From: Pirellulales bacterium
GTDB taxonomy: Bacteria; Planctomycetota; Planctomycetia; Pirellulales; UBA1268
Direction: 5' to 3'
DNA length: 64,000 nt
Assembly: GCA_018401745.1 (NCBI GenBank)
Contig: JAGYJY010000005.1
Coordinates: 186,001-250,000 of the forward strand
Each line of letters opens with the position of its first letter. Positions within the stretch are counted from its first letter, which is position 1. Below, in pieces: positions 41,202 through 50,200 of this stretch. A program made the position numbers and the translations under genes. A model generated the notes under the pieces. That model saw only the letters and a program-made list of their open reading frames with translations. It was not told where the DNA came from and did no database searches.

Positions 41202-42332
41202 TTAGAGCACATCGCCCCAGAGGCTGTCGGACACCAGCAGCCCCTCGCGGGAGAGCTCGAGCCGGCCGTTGTGCTCGGTTGCGAGGCCTGCGGCGATCCA
41301 ACGGTCGATCGCCTCGGCTGCCAGCTGCCGCGGCGTGAAGCCGCAGGCGGCCTGGAAGTCGGCAGCGAGAACCCCGTCTCGTCGCCGCAGCCCCACCACG
41401 AGCCGTTCACGAGCCGCCTCCTCCGCCGACATCGCGTCGACATCACCGGCAGGGTCTTCGGTGGCCAGCAACCGTTTGATCCAGGTGGTGGAGCTGCGGT
41501 GATTGGTCACCCGCGTGCGGCCATCAAAGCGAGCCGCCCCGGGGCCAAAGGCCTCCCACGGCCGAACATCCCAGTAGGCTTCGTTGTGGCGGCAGCGATG
41601 CCCAGGCCGGGCAAAGTTTGACACTTCGTAGTGCTCGTAGCCGGCGGCGGTGAGCCGTTCGATCGCCGCCTCAAACATCGCCCGTTCCAGCGACTCGTCC
41701 ACCGGCAGCAGCAGCCCCCGTTGCCGCTGCGACTCAAAGGCGGTGCCCTTCTCCCAGGTCAGGCAGTAGACCGAGACATGCTCAGGCCCCAGAGCGATCG
41801 CAGCATCGAGATCCTGCTCCACCGCCGCGAGGGTCTGCCCCGGAGCGGCCGTCATCACATCGAGGCTCACCGCAAAGCCTGCCCCGGCGAGCACCGCCGC
41901 TGCCCGCCGCACGTCTTCTGGCGTGTGGTCGCGGTCGAGCGAGCGAAGCGTCGCCGCATCGAGCGACTGGCTGCCGAGGCTCACGCGGGTCACACCACAG
42001 TCGGTGGCCGCCGCAAGCAGCTGCGGCGTCACATCCAGCGGGTTGGCTTCGAGGGTCACTTCGGCAGCGGCAGCCAGCAACAGCCGTTCTCGCAGCATCG
42101 CAAACAGCCGCTGCAGCCGGTCTGGCCCGAGGTGAGAGGGCGTGCCGCCGCCGAGGTAGAGGGTGTCGATCTCGAGCGGCTCCTCAACCCTCCCCAGCTC
42201 GAGGCGGAGGGCCTCGAAATAGCGGTCGATCAGGTCATCGCGGCCCGCCACGAGCGTGAAATCGCAGTAGCCACAGCGGTGGCGACAGAAGGGCACATGC
42301 ACATAGACCGACCGCGGCAGGCTCACAGCCAC
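41202..42332 (-). CDS. hemW: HemW-like radical SAM protein
   Basis: A 376-residue radical SAM protein. YVHVPFCRHRCGYCDF holds the CxxxCxxC cluster motif; LYLGGGTPSHLG, SLGSQSLDAATLRSLDRDH and YEVSNFARPGHRCRHNEAYW are diagnostic of the HemW/HemN-like group. HemW is considered a heme chaperone rather than coproporphyrinogen oxidase. A GTG start overlaps the upstream MBL gene by 10 bp. The stop codon abuts repeat copy B. Confidence 0.88.
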   Translation of the reverse strand: MAVSLPRSVYVHVPFCRHRCGYCDFTLVAGRDDLIDRYFEALRLELGRVEEPLEIDTLYLGGGTPSHLGPDRLQRLFAMLRERLLLAAAAEVTLEANPLDVTPQLLAAATDCGVTRVSLGSQSLDAATLRSLDRDHTPEDVRRAAAVLAGAGFAVSLDVMTAAPGQTLAAVEQDLDAAIALGPEHVSVYCLTWEKGTAFESQRQRGLLLPVDESLERAMFEAAIERLTAAGYEHYEVSNFARPGHRCRHNEAYWDVRPWEAFGPGAARFDGRTRVTNHRSSTTWIKRLLATEDPAGDVDAMSAEEAARERLVVGLRRRDGVLAADFQAACGFTPRQLAAEAIDRWIAAGLATEHNGRLELSREGLLVSDSLWGDVL

Positions 42333-43162
42333 ACCCGCAGCCGTCCGTCGAGCATGTCGGGAAGCCGCTTGGACACGATGCGGTGGATCCGCTCATCGGT
42401 GTAGCGGGTGGAGTAGTGGGTGGCCACGATCAACTCGTTATGGAAGCGTTCCTTTCGCTCGATGATGTCGTCGAGATGGATGTGGCCATACTTGTGGATC
42501 TTGTCGCGGCGGTGGCTGCGGGCCACGAAGGTCATCTCTGTGATCAGGATCATCGCCTCATACATCGCCGGGCAGCGGTCGAGGCCCTCCGGCGAACTGT
42601 CGCCGAGGTAGGCCACCAGCGGAGCGCGAATCTCATGGGTCACGTCGACGCCCGAGAGCCGCAGGTCGCGGATCTTGTCGCCCGGCAGCCCCTGAAACTC
42701 ATGCTTCAGCTTGCGGCGGCGATCCCAGACGACGTAGCCGACGCTCGGGATTGTGTGGGTGGTCGACGAGACCGTGACGACATGCTCACGAGAGAGTTCG
42801 ATCTCATCGCCAGGCCGGGCGGGCAGCAGACGGCAGGGAAGCCGGCCTCGGTCGAGCCGGGAGACCGCCCGCAGCAGCCGGCCCACCGGCTCAATCGCCA
42901 CCTCGGGCAGGTAGATGTCGGGCGGATCCATTTTCATCATCCGCCGCCGGGCCACATACACCGGCAGGGCCGCAATGTGGTCGAGGTGGGTGTGGGAGAT
43001 GAACCAGGTGCTGGTGGCCATGAACCCCCAGGGCTGGCCACCGAGATCAAAACCGATCTTCAGCTCGGGAATCCGCCAGTAGCTCTGCACGGCCGCCCGC
43101 GAGTAGCCCTCCACCGTGAGGCCCTTGTGGGTCAGCGTGCGGAGCGGTGCGTTGTCGATCAT
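42323..43162 (-). CDS. Metallo-beta-lactamase-fold hydrolase, RNase Z-like
   Basis: A 279-residue MBL-fold protein. The metal motif SHTHLDHIAALPVYVARR (HxHxDH), the loop YLGDSSPEG and a late THYSTRYTDE are present, with a histidine-rich HKYGHIHLDDI segment. This resembles the tRNase Z branch, but the length and the middle region differ from classical RNase Z, so the substrate is uncertain. The start overlaps the scpA stop (ATGA) and the stop overlaps hemW: a coupled scpA-MBL-hemW operon. Confidence 0.8.
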   Translation of the reverse strand: MIDNAPLRTLTHKGLTVEGYSRAAVQSYWRIPELKIGFDLGGQPWGFMATSTWFISHTHLDHIAALPVYVARRRMMKMDPPDIYLPEVAIEPVGRLLRAVSRLDRGRLPCRLLPARPGDEIELSREHVVTVSSTTHTIPSVGYVVWDRRRKLKHEFQGLPGDKIRDLRLSGVDVTHEIRAPLVAYLGDSSPEGLDRCPAMYEAMILITEMTFVARSHRRDKIHKYGHIHLDDIIERKERFHNELIVATHYSTRYTDERIHRIVSKRLPDMLDGRLRVWL

Positions 43163-44010
43163 GGGGTTCCTTCAGGAGGCGGCTCGTGCAGCCCAGGCCC
43201 TGGCCGGCCGTCTGGCTCCAGCGGAGCGAGCCAGAGCTCGTCAAAGAGCTGCTCCTGCCGGGTGGTCACGCGGCCTCGCCGAACAAGCTCAAGCACAGCC
43301 AGAAAGATACCCACCACCCGCATGCGGGGCATCTCATCTTCAAACAGCTCGGAAAAGGCGAGGTGGTCACGTTCGGCCAGCAGGCCTTCAATCCGCTCCA
43401 TGTGCACCTCGATCGGCGTGTCATCGTGAACGATCTGCCGAGGGGCGCGGGCCTGCCGCTTCTTCATCACCCGGCTCATCGCCGCCACCAGGTCCCAGAC
43501 CTGAGCTTCGGCAAAGGCCACCTCCCGCGGCGGGCTGGGGCCAGGATCGTCGCTGGTGTCGAGCCGGGGAAAACGCTGCTCCTGCCGGCGGGCCCGGTCT
43601 TCAAGCATCACTGCCGCGTCGCGATACTGCTTGTATTCCAGGAGCCGGCGAACGAGGTCTTCCCGCACCTCTTCCACAGGTGCTTCCGTTTCTTCTGGCC
43701 TGGGCACGAGGGCTCTGGCCTTGATCTCGAGCAGGACGCTGGCGAGTTCGACAAACTCCCCAACCTGCTCGATCGCGAGCACTTCGAGCACGTCGATGTA
43801 GCCGAGGAAGTCTTCCGCGATGCTCGCAATCGGAACTTCGGTGATCTCCACCTCATGCCGCTTCACGAGGTAGAGCAGCAGGTCGAGGGGACCGGCAAAG
43901 ACGTCGAGGGCGACCTTGAACTCCACGTGCCTCTGAGCTTCCGTGCGGGAGGTGGGCTGGAAAGCCTCATTTGCGGCAACAGCACCCGCGGTGTCAATCG
44001 CGACCAGCAC
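43159..44010 (-). CDS. scpA: Segregation and condensation protein A
   Basis: ScpA is the kleisin subunit that joins SMC and ScpB in chromosome condensation. The product has the conserved start VEFKVALDVFAGPLDLLLYLV, the helices ELASVLLEIKARALVPR, and a C-terminal winged-helix part (FLAVLELVRRGRVTTRQE). The open frame begins at a GTG at 44010 (283 residues), but a GTG at 43926 giving VEFKVALDVF is the family-typical start and has AGAGG close upstream. scpB is not in this window. Confidence 0.88.
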   Translation of the reverse strand: MLVAIDTAGAVAANEAFQPTSRTEAQRHVEFKVALDVFAGPLDLLLYLVKRHEVEITEVPIASIAEDFLGYIDVLEVLAIEQVGEFVELASVLLEIKARALVPRPEETEAPVEEVREDLVRRLLEYKQYRDAAVMLEDRARRQEQRFPRLDTSDDPGPSPPREVAFAEAQVWDLVAAMSRVMKKRQARAPRQIVHDDTPIEVHMERIEGLLAERDHLAFSELFEDEMPRMRVVGIFLAVLELVRRGRVTTRQEQLFDELWLAPLEPDGRPGPGLHEPPPEGTP

Positions 44011-44022
44011 GCGGCGGCAGCC

Positions 44023-44796
44023 TCAGGCGATCCGCCGGGAGTCGCGTTCGAGCCGCTCGGCGACAAACCGAATCGCCGCAGCGGCCGCAGCCTCCAGCCA
44101 CGCCGCGGCATCGACAGGGCCGGCCAGCTCCGCTTCGTGGAAGATGCCCAGGGCGATCAGTTTGCTGTGCAGCCGGTCAGCACCATCGCTGGAGAGCAGG
44201 TCGCCGGCATGGGCCCAGAAGGCCTGGTGCCGCGGCCAGTTGAGCGGGTGTACATACAAGATCGCGGTCTGCTGGCGGGCCACCTCGACGTCGCCATAGA
44301 GCTCCCAGAGGGTCTCGCTGCCGGGCTCACCGCTCTCCATCGTGCGGTGGAAGTCGATCGTGGGCAGGACCGCAGCGGCCACCGGAAACGCCGCCGGATG
44401 TCGGTAGGAGAGCCGCAGGGCACCCTGGCCGCCGCTCCCCTGCCCGACCGTCGCGATCGCTGCAGCCGGCAGGCCAAACCGCTCCCGCAGCCCGTCGGTC
44501 AGCGGGCCGCGAATGAAGGCCTCGGGCGAGAGCCGTGCGTCAAAGCCGCCGACCACGCGGTCGAGCCACCAGCTCGTGCCGCCGGCGAGCGAGACCACCG
44601 GCAGGGGCGAGCTCTCGATCGCCTGCCTCCAGGCGGGCAGCTGCGACGGGGCCCGGTCGTCGCGATCCCGAAGGTGCAGGATGGCTCCTGGAGGTCGCCC
44701 CGGATCCGGCGGAGGCAGAAACGCCTCGAGCACGTGGCCGTCGATCTCGCAGCTGGTCCAGGCGGCGGAGGTCGGCGATTCGGTCGGGTTTGGCAT
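44023..44796 (-). CDS. Esterase-like alpha/beta hydrolase with altered nucleophile motif
   Basis: A 257-residue protein similar in layout to the esterase-D/S-formylglutathione-hydrolase group. The nucleophile elbow region reads VGQGSGGQGALRLSYRHPAA. In esterase D the motif is GHSMGGHGAL with Ser as nucleophile; here that position is Gly and a Ser is one residue later. Either the elbow has moved or the enzyme is inactive. An ATG at 44796 (MPNPTESPTSAAW) is preferred to the longer open frame. It is divergent from hpt and 12 bp from the scpA start. Confidence 0.6.
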   Translation of the reverse strand: MPNPTESPTSAAWTSCEIDGHVLEAFLPPPDPGRPPGAILHLRDRDDRAPSQLPAWRQAIESSPLPVVSLAGGTSWWLDRVVGGFDARLSPEAFIRGPLTDGLRERFGLPAAAIATVGQGSGGQGALRLSYRHPAAFPVAAAVLPTIDFHRTMESGEPGSETLWELYGDVEVARQQTAILYVHPLNWPRHQAFWAHAGDLLSSDGADRLHSKLIALGIFHEAELAGPVDAAAWLEAAAAAAIRFVAERLERDSRRIA

Positions 44797-44906
44797 CGGC
44801 ACGCGGCAGGAGGGAGGGGCCGGGGTGGGGCCTTTCAACGATCTAGCATAGGCTTGTGGGCCGCATCCGCTCGGAGCGGATTCCTGCATTCCCGCACGGC
44901 ACTCTC

Positions 44907-45491
44907 ATGCAGATCGTTCTCAGCCAAGAAGAGCTTTCCGAGGGCATCTCCCGACTGGCCCGCTGCATCCGGGACGACCTCGGGCGGCAGCCGGTGACGG
45001 TCGTGGGGGTGCTCACCGGCAGCATCGTGCTGGTGGCCGACCTGATCCGCAGCCTCGATGGCCCGGTGCGGGTGGGCATGGTCTGGGCCAGTAGCTACCG
45101 CGGCACCGCCACGAGCCCCGGCCGGCTCGACCTGCGGCTCGACCTGCTGCCCGACCTCACCGGTCAACATGTGCTCGTGGTGGACGACATCTTCGATACC
45201 GGCCGCACCCTTGAAGGCCTGCTTGCCGAACTGCACAAACGCGGGGCGGCCTCGGTGCGGTCGCTGGTGCTGCTGAAGAAGACCGGCCGGGCAGAGGTGG
45301 CGATTGAGCCGGACTACGTGGGCTTTGAGATTCCCGACCGCTTCGTCATCGGCTATGGGCTCGACTTCGACGGCGGCTGGCGGCACCTGCCGTATCTGGC
45401 CGCTCTCGATCCCGACGAGATCGAAGCCGCCCGCTGCGGGCACGACCTCAGCGGCAGCGTCGACGCAGGCAGGACCGCCGAAACGCCATGA
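44907..45491 (+). CDS. hpt: Hypoxanthine phosphoribosyltransferase
   Basis: A 194-residue purine salvage enzyme that converts hypoxanthine (or guanine) and PRPP to the nucleotide. The PRPP-binding motif VLVVDDIFDTGRTLEGLL is complete, with VVGVLTGSIVLVADLIRSL near the N-terminus and VGFEIPDRFVIGYGLDFDG near the end. The stop overlaps the start of the downstream glycosyltransferase (ATGA), so the two are translated together. Confidence 0.92.
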   Translation: MQIVLSQEELSEGISRLARCIRDDLGRQPVTVVGVLTGSIVLVADLIRSLDGPVRVGMVWASSYRGTATSPGRLDLRLDLLPDLTGQHVLVVDDIFDTGRTLEGLLAELHKRGAASVRSLVLLKKTGRAEVAIEPDYVGFEIPDRFVIGYGLDFDGGWRHLPYLAALDPDEIEAARCGHDLSGSVDAGRTAETP

Positions 45492-46594
45492 GCCGTCGCA
45501 TCCTTCTTGTCGCTCGCGGCCTCGATCCGGTCGGCACCGGCCGCGAGCTGCTCCAGGCTGCCCGTGGCTTGCACGAGGCCGGCGACGAGGTGCACCTCGC
45601 GGTGTCCACCCAGCCCGGGAGCGTGGCCACCGCGGCAGCAGCAGCAGGCGTGATCGTGCATCCGCTCAGCCACCGGCCCGAGCCCTCGGGAGCGAGCATC
45701 GCCGGAGTGGCCCGCACGGTGGCGGTGCTGCGACCACAGCTGGTGGCCTCATGGGGCTGGTCGGCAGCGGTGGTGGCGGGAGCCGCCCTGCGCGTTGCGA
45801 GCCTGCGACACCGACCGCAATGGCTCGCCTCCCTCGCCGGGCCGAGGCTCCCGGCGACGGCAGCGGAGCGATGGATCACCAGCCGGCTGCTCGCCAGCTG
45901 TGACCTTGTGCTTGCATCGAGTGAGGCAACGGCCGATGCCTGTCAGCGGCTCGGTGTGGCCCCCTGGAAGGTCCGCCTGTCTTCAGCTGGCATCGGCGCG
46001 GCGGCTGCCCCAGCCCGGAGCCGCGAGGAGGTGGCCGAACTGCTCGGCCTGCCGCTGGACACCACCTGGACCCTCTGCGTCGCGCCCTTGGTGGCCCGCA
46101 GCCGGCTTGCCCGGCTCGTGTGGGCTGCCGACCAGCTCGACGTGGTGCACCAGGGACTGACACACGTGCTCGTCGGCCACGGGCGGCTCGGTCCGCAGCT
46201 GGCTCGGCGGGCCCGCGCGCAAGAAGCCGCCCGCCGCATCCGGATGCTGCCAGCCTGCGCGATCATCCATGACCTGCTGGCCTATGTGCGGCTCGTCTGG
46301 CAGACCGGCGAGGTCGCCCACGGCGGCGTGCTGATCGATGCCCTGGCAGCGGGCGTGCCAGCCGTCGCCGTCAGCGGAGACGCTGCCCGCATGATCATCG
46401 CCGATGGCGTCACCGGCAGCATCGTGCCGGCCGACCCACCAAGCGAACTCCCCCGCCGCGGCCTCCCCCTCATCGAAGACGATGCCCTGCACGCCCGCTT
46501 CGCCACCGCCTCACAAGCCCGCGCCCGCGACTTCTTCCCACTCGACGCCGCCCTGCAGCGACAAAAGGCCGCCCTCCACGACCTTCTCGACTAG
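45488..46594 (+). CDS. Glycosyltransferase family 4-like (GT-B)
   Basis: A 368-residue GT-B enzyme. The N-terminal domain has LDPVGTGRELLQAARGLHEA (a glycine-rich acceptor loop) and the C-terminal domain has WQTGEVAHGGVLIDALAAG and PAVAVSGDAARMIIADGVTG, the GT4 donor-site pattern. Identity of the sugar and acceptor is unknown. Coupled to hpt by a 4-bp overlap, which is an odd pairing. It is followed by the 0.8-kb repeat field. Confidence 0.78.
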   Translation: MSRRILLVARGLDPVGTGRELLQAARGLHEAGDEVHLAVSTQPGSVATAAAAAGVIVHPLSHRPEPSGASIAGVARTVAVLRPQLVASWGWSAAVVAGAALRVASLRHRPQWLASLAGPRLPATAAERWITSRLLASCDLVLASSEATADACQRLGVAPWKVRLSSAGIGAAAAPARSREEVAELLGLPLDTTWTLCVAPLVARSRLARLVWAADQLDVVHQGLTHVLVGHGRLGPQLARRARAQEAARRIRMLPACAIIHDLLAYVRLVWQTGEVAHGGVLIDALAAGVPAVAVSGDAARMIIADGVTGSIVPADPPSELPRRGLPLIEDDALHARFATASQARARDFFPLDAALQRQKAALHDLLD

Positions 46595-47390
46595 GGGGAG
46601 ACCGCGCGCGGGTGGTCCGGCTCGGCAGGCGGCAAAAGTCTCGTCGCTGGCCAGGATAGGCCTTTAGGCTCCTCGAGCGTTCGCCGACCCGCCGAGCCTC
46701 CACTTTTCTGTCAATGAGCGAAGGTTGAGGAGACCGCGCGCGGGTGGTCCGGCTCGGCAGGCGGCAAAAGTCGCGTCGCTGGGCCAGGATAGGCCAAACG
46801 CTCCTCGAGCGTTCGCCGACCCGCCGAGCCTCCCCTTTCTGTCAATGAGCGAAGGGTGAGGAGACCGCGCGGGTGGTCCGAGGACGGGACGGGTCCTGGC
46901 CGCGAAGCGGCCTCGCCGGGCGAGTGCTCGGCCAGACCGCCCGCTGCGCCCCACCCCGCTCAGCCCGTCGCCTCCCTGGCCGCAGGCCGACGCCGAAGGC
47001 GGCGGACAGGCCGGCCTTTAAAAACGTAAGCGGGTCCGGAGGGAACGGGACGGGTCCTCGGGCCGCGAAGCGGCCTCGCCGCAGGCGAGGTGCCTTCGGC
47101 ACCCGAAGACCCGTCCCGCTTGCGCGCCCCACCCCGCTCAGCCCCGTCGCCTCCCCCGGCCGCAGACCGACGCCGAAGGCGGCGGACAGGCCGGCCTTTA
47201 ACCGTAAGCGAAGGGTGAGCCCGGGGCTGACCCGCCGGCGTATAGGAGCGAGCGACGCCCGGAGGGCCAAAGCGAAGCGGATATCCGAGCGAGCGAGGGC
47301 CTGGAGGGCCCGCAGCGAGCGCTCGGCGAATCGGCCCGGGCTCACCCCGAGCGACTCACCTGAACGCTCGGCTCATCGGCCCTGAGCGGC
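46595..47390. repeat. 0.8-kb non-coding field of direct repeats and palindromes
   Basis: Between the converging GT4 and fhcA genes. Section 1: a unit of about 130 bp starting GGAGACCGCGCG and ending GCGAAGGTTGA or GCGAAGGGTGA, at 46597-46729 and 46730-46859, then a truncated third start at 46860. Section 2: a longer unit at about 46884-47042 and 47046-47225, sharing ACGGGACGGGTCCT, CCACCCCGCTCAGCC, and GACGCCGAAGGCGGCGGACA followed by GGCCGGCCTTTAA. Section 3 (47204-47390): several GGGTGAGCC / GGCTCACCC arms of the same kind as the palindrome at 30789. ORFs here are very short or low complexity; I see no gene. Confidence 0.8.
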
Positions 47391-47400
47391 TCACCCCGAG
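47204..47400. repeat. Repeat family 2 cluster next to fhcA
   Basis: AAGCGAAGGGTGAGCCCGGG at about 47206-47225 and two copies of GGCTCACCCCGAGCG at about 47350 and 47390 belong to the same family as the palindrome at 30789-30811. The last copy includes the fhcA stop codon: the coding strand CGC TCG GGG TGA is repeat sequence, so the final Arg-Ser-Gly and the stop of fhcA come from the repeat. Confidence 0.7.
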
Positions 47401-48890
47401 CGTGCGGCCAGCACACCTCCGGGCACCGAGCAACGCAGCTGCCCATCTTCGGCGACCAGCACGCCCGCCTTGTAGACGCGGGCGGGCATCGCAAACATCC
47501 GTGAGAGGTCGGCGTCCGGCCGGTAGACGGCGATGTCGGCATCGGCCCCGACGCCGAGATGGCCCTTCTGCGGCAGGCCAGCGAGCCTCGCTGGTGCGGC
47601 GCGGGTGATGATGGCCAGTTCGTTGAGCGTGTACTCGCGGGTGAACCCGGCGAGCGGGCTGTTGCGACGGACAGCGGGATGGATCCGCTCGAAGGCCTCG
47701 CGACGGAAGGCCTCATCGCCGAGCAGACGCATCAGCGTCGGGTAGGCGGTGAAATGGGCGCCGTTGGGATGGTCGGTGGAGAGGGCGATTCGCCAGGGAT
47801 CGTTGACGCTGAGAAACCATTCGAGGCCAACTGCCCACTGCCAGGCATGCACAAGGCTCTTTTCCCGGTAGGTGACCGGCAGGATGCCGCAGCCTCCTTC
47901 GAGGAAGCCGTCGTGGGCCGACCAGGGGACGCCGGTGACCGCGGCGAGATGCTCGGCGGCCAGCGCGTCGCCAGTCATCGCCATGGTCGAACCGAAGAGC
48001 ACCTGGCCGACGTCGAGGGAGAGCTCGGGGTGATCGTTGAACCAGGCGGCGAGCGGTTCCACACCGGAACCGAAGGTCGTCTCGTCGGCGTCCCCGCCGG
48101 TGTAGCTGTGAAACTGGATGTGGGCGAGATGCGCGGGGAGGCCATCGAAGGCCTGCATCGTCGATAGCGTGGTCCGCCAGTTGCCCGGCAGGCCAAGGTT
48201 GATGGTGTGGACGTGCAGGCGGTGAGGAAGCTTCAGATCAGCGACTGCCTGGGCGAGCCGGGAGAGCATCTCGCGGCCGGTGAGGGAGAGGCCGGGCAGG
48301 GGCTCCTCGAGGTCGCGGTGGTCGCCGCGGCGGCCAGCTTTCCAGAAGCGGTTGCCGCCTGGGTTGGCCACCTTCACGGCCCACGCTCGTGAGGCCTGCA
48401 CGCGATCGGCGATGAGACGGGCAACTTCGTCGGCGGAACCGGCCGCGAGCGACCGCACCACCTCGTCATCGTCGGCAGCGAGGAGGAAGATGCCTTTGTC
48501 GAGCACGGGCAGCTCCGCAAGCTCCAGGTGGGCTAGCGGGGCGGCGGCTGTGGCGATGGCGGCATCGAAAACGGTGGTGTAGCCGAGGGCGGCGTAGAGT
48601 CGGCCGGTGGCGTGGATCGTGGGCACTGCATCGGGGCAGCCGTCGGCAGCAGGCCGCTGCATGCGGCGGCCGACGGCCACCTTCGGGCCGGCCACGTGGG
48701 AATGGAGATCGATGCCCCCAGGCATCACCACCAGGCCATCGAGGTCCACCTCGCGGTCGGCCTTGGGCTGCGGCTCAACGATGCGGCCGTCACGAATCCA
48801 GAGGTCGCCCGTAGCACCATCCACACCGTTGGCGGGATCGTGGAGGCGGCCGCGACGCAGCACAAGCGTTTCTGCGGTTGAATCGCTCAT
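47391..48890 (-). CDS. fhcA: Formylmethanofuran dehydrogenase subunit A (amidohydrolase)
   Basis: A 499-residue metal-dependent amidohydrolase of the FwdA/FhcA type. In methylotrophs and planctomycetes the Fhc complex hydrolyses formyl-methanofuran-like carrier to formate in the tetrahydromethanopterin C1 pathway. Features: VVMPGGIDLHSHVAGPKVAVG (HxH metal site), ALGYTTVFDAA, HVHTINLGLPGNWRTTL, HIQFHSYTGG and STDHPNGAHFTAYPTLM. The start overlaps the fhcB stop (ATGA). The C-terminus ends inside a repeat. Subunits C and D are not in this window. Confidence 0.9.
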   Translation of the reverse strand: MSDSTAETLVLRRGRLHDPANGVDGATGDLWIRDGRIVEPQPKADREVDLDGLVVMPGGIDLHSHVAGPKVAVGRRMQRPAADGCPDAVPTIHATGRLYAALGYTTVFDAAIATAAAPLAHLELAELPVLDKGIFLLAADDDEVVRSLAAGSADEVARLIADRVQASRAWAVKVANPGGNRFWKAGRRGDHRDLEEPLPGLSLTGREMLSRLAQAVADLKLPHRLHVHTINLGLPGNWRTTLSTMQAFDGLPAHLAHIQFHSYTGGDADETTFGSGVEPLAAWFNDHPELSLDVGQVLFGSTMAMTGDALAAEHLAAVTGVPWSAHDGFLEGGCGILPVTYREKSLVHAWQWAVGLEWFLSVNDPWRIALSTDHPNGAHFTAYPTLMRLLGDEAFRREAFERIHPAVRRNSPLAGFTREYTLNELAIITRAAPARLAGLPQKGHLGVGADADIAVYRPDADLSRMFAMPARVYKAGVLVAEDGQLRCSVPGGVLAARSG

Positions 48891-50200
48891 CGCAGTTCCT
48901 CATCGGAGAGGTGCCCACGGATTGCCTCGATCACTGCCGCGGCTGCGGGCCTCGCTGTGGGCCGCACCGCGTGCAGCGCGACCAAGCGGCCGTCATCGCG
49001 AAGCAGCTGGCCGTTGCTGGCAACCGCCGTGGGAGCGGTGTCGATCCAGATCTGGAGCCCGCGGGTGGATGGAGCGGCGCCGCCCAGGGCAACCACCAGT
49101 CCGTCAAAGCCGGCAAGCGCAGCGGTCACAGCCGCCGGTGGCTCGCCCACCACCACAACGCCGTCGACGTCACGGCGGTCGATCAGGCGACAGGCATCCG
49201 CCTCCGCAGGGGCAAGCAGGCCACCATCCCGGTTGGCGAGAGCAACCGCACCAGCGGCCCCAAACCGCCAGGTGCAGACAGCCGCCGCCGTTGCCGGCCC
49301 TGCCCCCCGCGGCGATGCGGCAAGCGGGATCTCAAAGGCCGGCTTGGTGTGGGCAAGGGCGGTGACCAGCCGACTGACCGCCGCAGCAGCCAGGCCCGTG
49401 GCGTCCTCGGCCCCACTGCTCGTGACCACACCGACGCAGGCTGCAGCTCGGCAGGCCGCCGCTATCTCGGCAACCGCGGCCCCAAGCCCGTGGCTGCTCG
49501 GTGGCAGCTCGCAGGTGGACTGGGCAGCCCGGCCGGGAGCCTGCGTTGCCAGCATCAGCTGCAGGCTGACAGCAGCCTCGGCACCCTGAGACTGGGGAAT
49601 CGCCACGCTGGTCCAGCCGCGGGCCGCCGCCTCAGCGACCGCACCGCCAATCACAAACACACGCCGACGGCCGGTGGCCGGAGCAGGCTCGAGAAAGCGT
49701 TCGATGAACCGCGGATGGGTCTGCGACGGATCGGTGTGCCAGAGCAGCACGCAGTCGGCCCGGTCGCGGAGCTCTTCAAAGTCGGCTGTCACCCGGCCGA
49801 GTCTGGCGGCCAGAGGTCCGCTGGAGATGGCCGACTCGGCAGCTCCCGCGTCGAAAGCAGCTCCCAGCTGCTCGGCCAGGCTGGCTGCAGCCGCGACCGT
49901 CTCCAGCGTGGCGTCTTGGCAGCCGGTCACGAGCACCCGCCGGCAGGAGGCAAGCCGCGTGGCGGCCTGGAGAATCGCCTCAGCAGCGTCGACCGGCTCT
50001 TCATCAACAACGGCCGCAGCCGCCGGCTGGCGGGCGGAGGCCTGCACGAGCCAGGCCTCTCCGACCGCACAGGCGTGTTCAAAGAAAGGCTGCGGACCGG
50101 CGGCGTCAGTGCCCTCGGCCCGCAGCACGATGTCGTCGCAGACAAGCGGGCAGCCCGTGCAGACCACCCGCTCGCCGCCCTCCGCTGCCACGCCGCTCAC
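48887..50200 (-). CDS. fhcB: Formylmethanofuran dehydrogenase subunit B
   Basis: A 437-residue homologue of the molybdopterin-type FwdB/FhcB subunit. The N-terminal VVCTGCPLVCDDIVLRAEG matches the family start; later blocks include LLWHTDPSQTHPRFIERFL and AAAVCTWRFGAAGAVALANR. In the bacterial hydrolase complex this subunit is thought not to need the metal cofactor. The GTG start overlaps the stop of the upstream DUF1080 gene by 4 bp, and the stop overlaps fhcA, so all three appear to be translated together. Confidence 0.87.
   Translation of the reverse strand: MSGVAAEGGERVVCTGCPLVCDDIVLRAEGTDAAGPQPFFEHACAVGEAWLVQASARQPAAAAVVDEEPVDAAEAILQAATRLASCRRVLVTGCQDATLETVAAAASLAEQLGAAFDAGAAESAISSGPLAARLGRVTADFEELRDRADCVLLWHTDPSQTHPRFIERFLEPAPATGRRRVFVIGGAVAEAAARGWTSVAIPQSQGAEAAVSLQLMLATQAPGRAAQSTCELPPSSHGLGAAVAEIAAACRAAACVGVVTSSGAEDATGLAAAAVSRLVTALAHTKPAFEIPLAASPRGAGPATAAAVCTWRFGAAGAVALANRDGGLLAPAEADACRLIDRRDVDGVVVVGEPPAAVTAALAGFDGLVVALGGAAPSTRGLQIWIDTAPTAVASNGQLLRDDGRLVALHAVRPTARPAAAAVIEAIRGHLSDEELR

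Noticed and set aside
43147-44997. 616-residue plus-strand ORF
   Set aside because: Antisense to scpA and the esterase-like gene, both well supported; low-complexity composition.
46595-47390. CRISPR array
   Set aside because: Units are 130-180 bp with no short identical repeats separated by unique spacers, and no cas genes are near.
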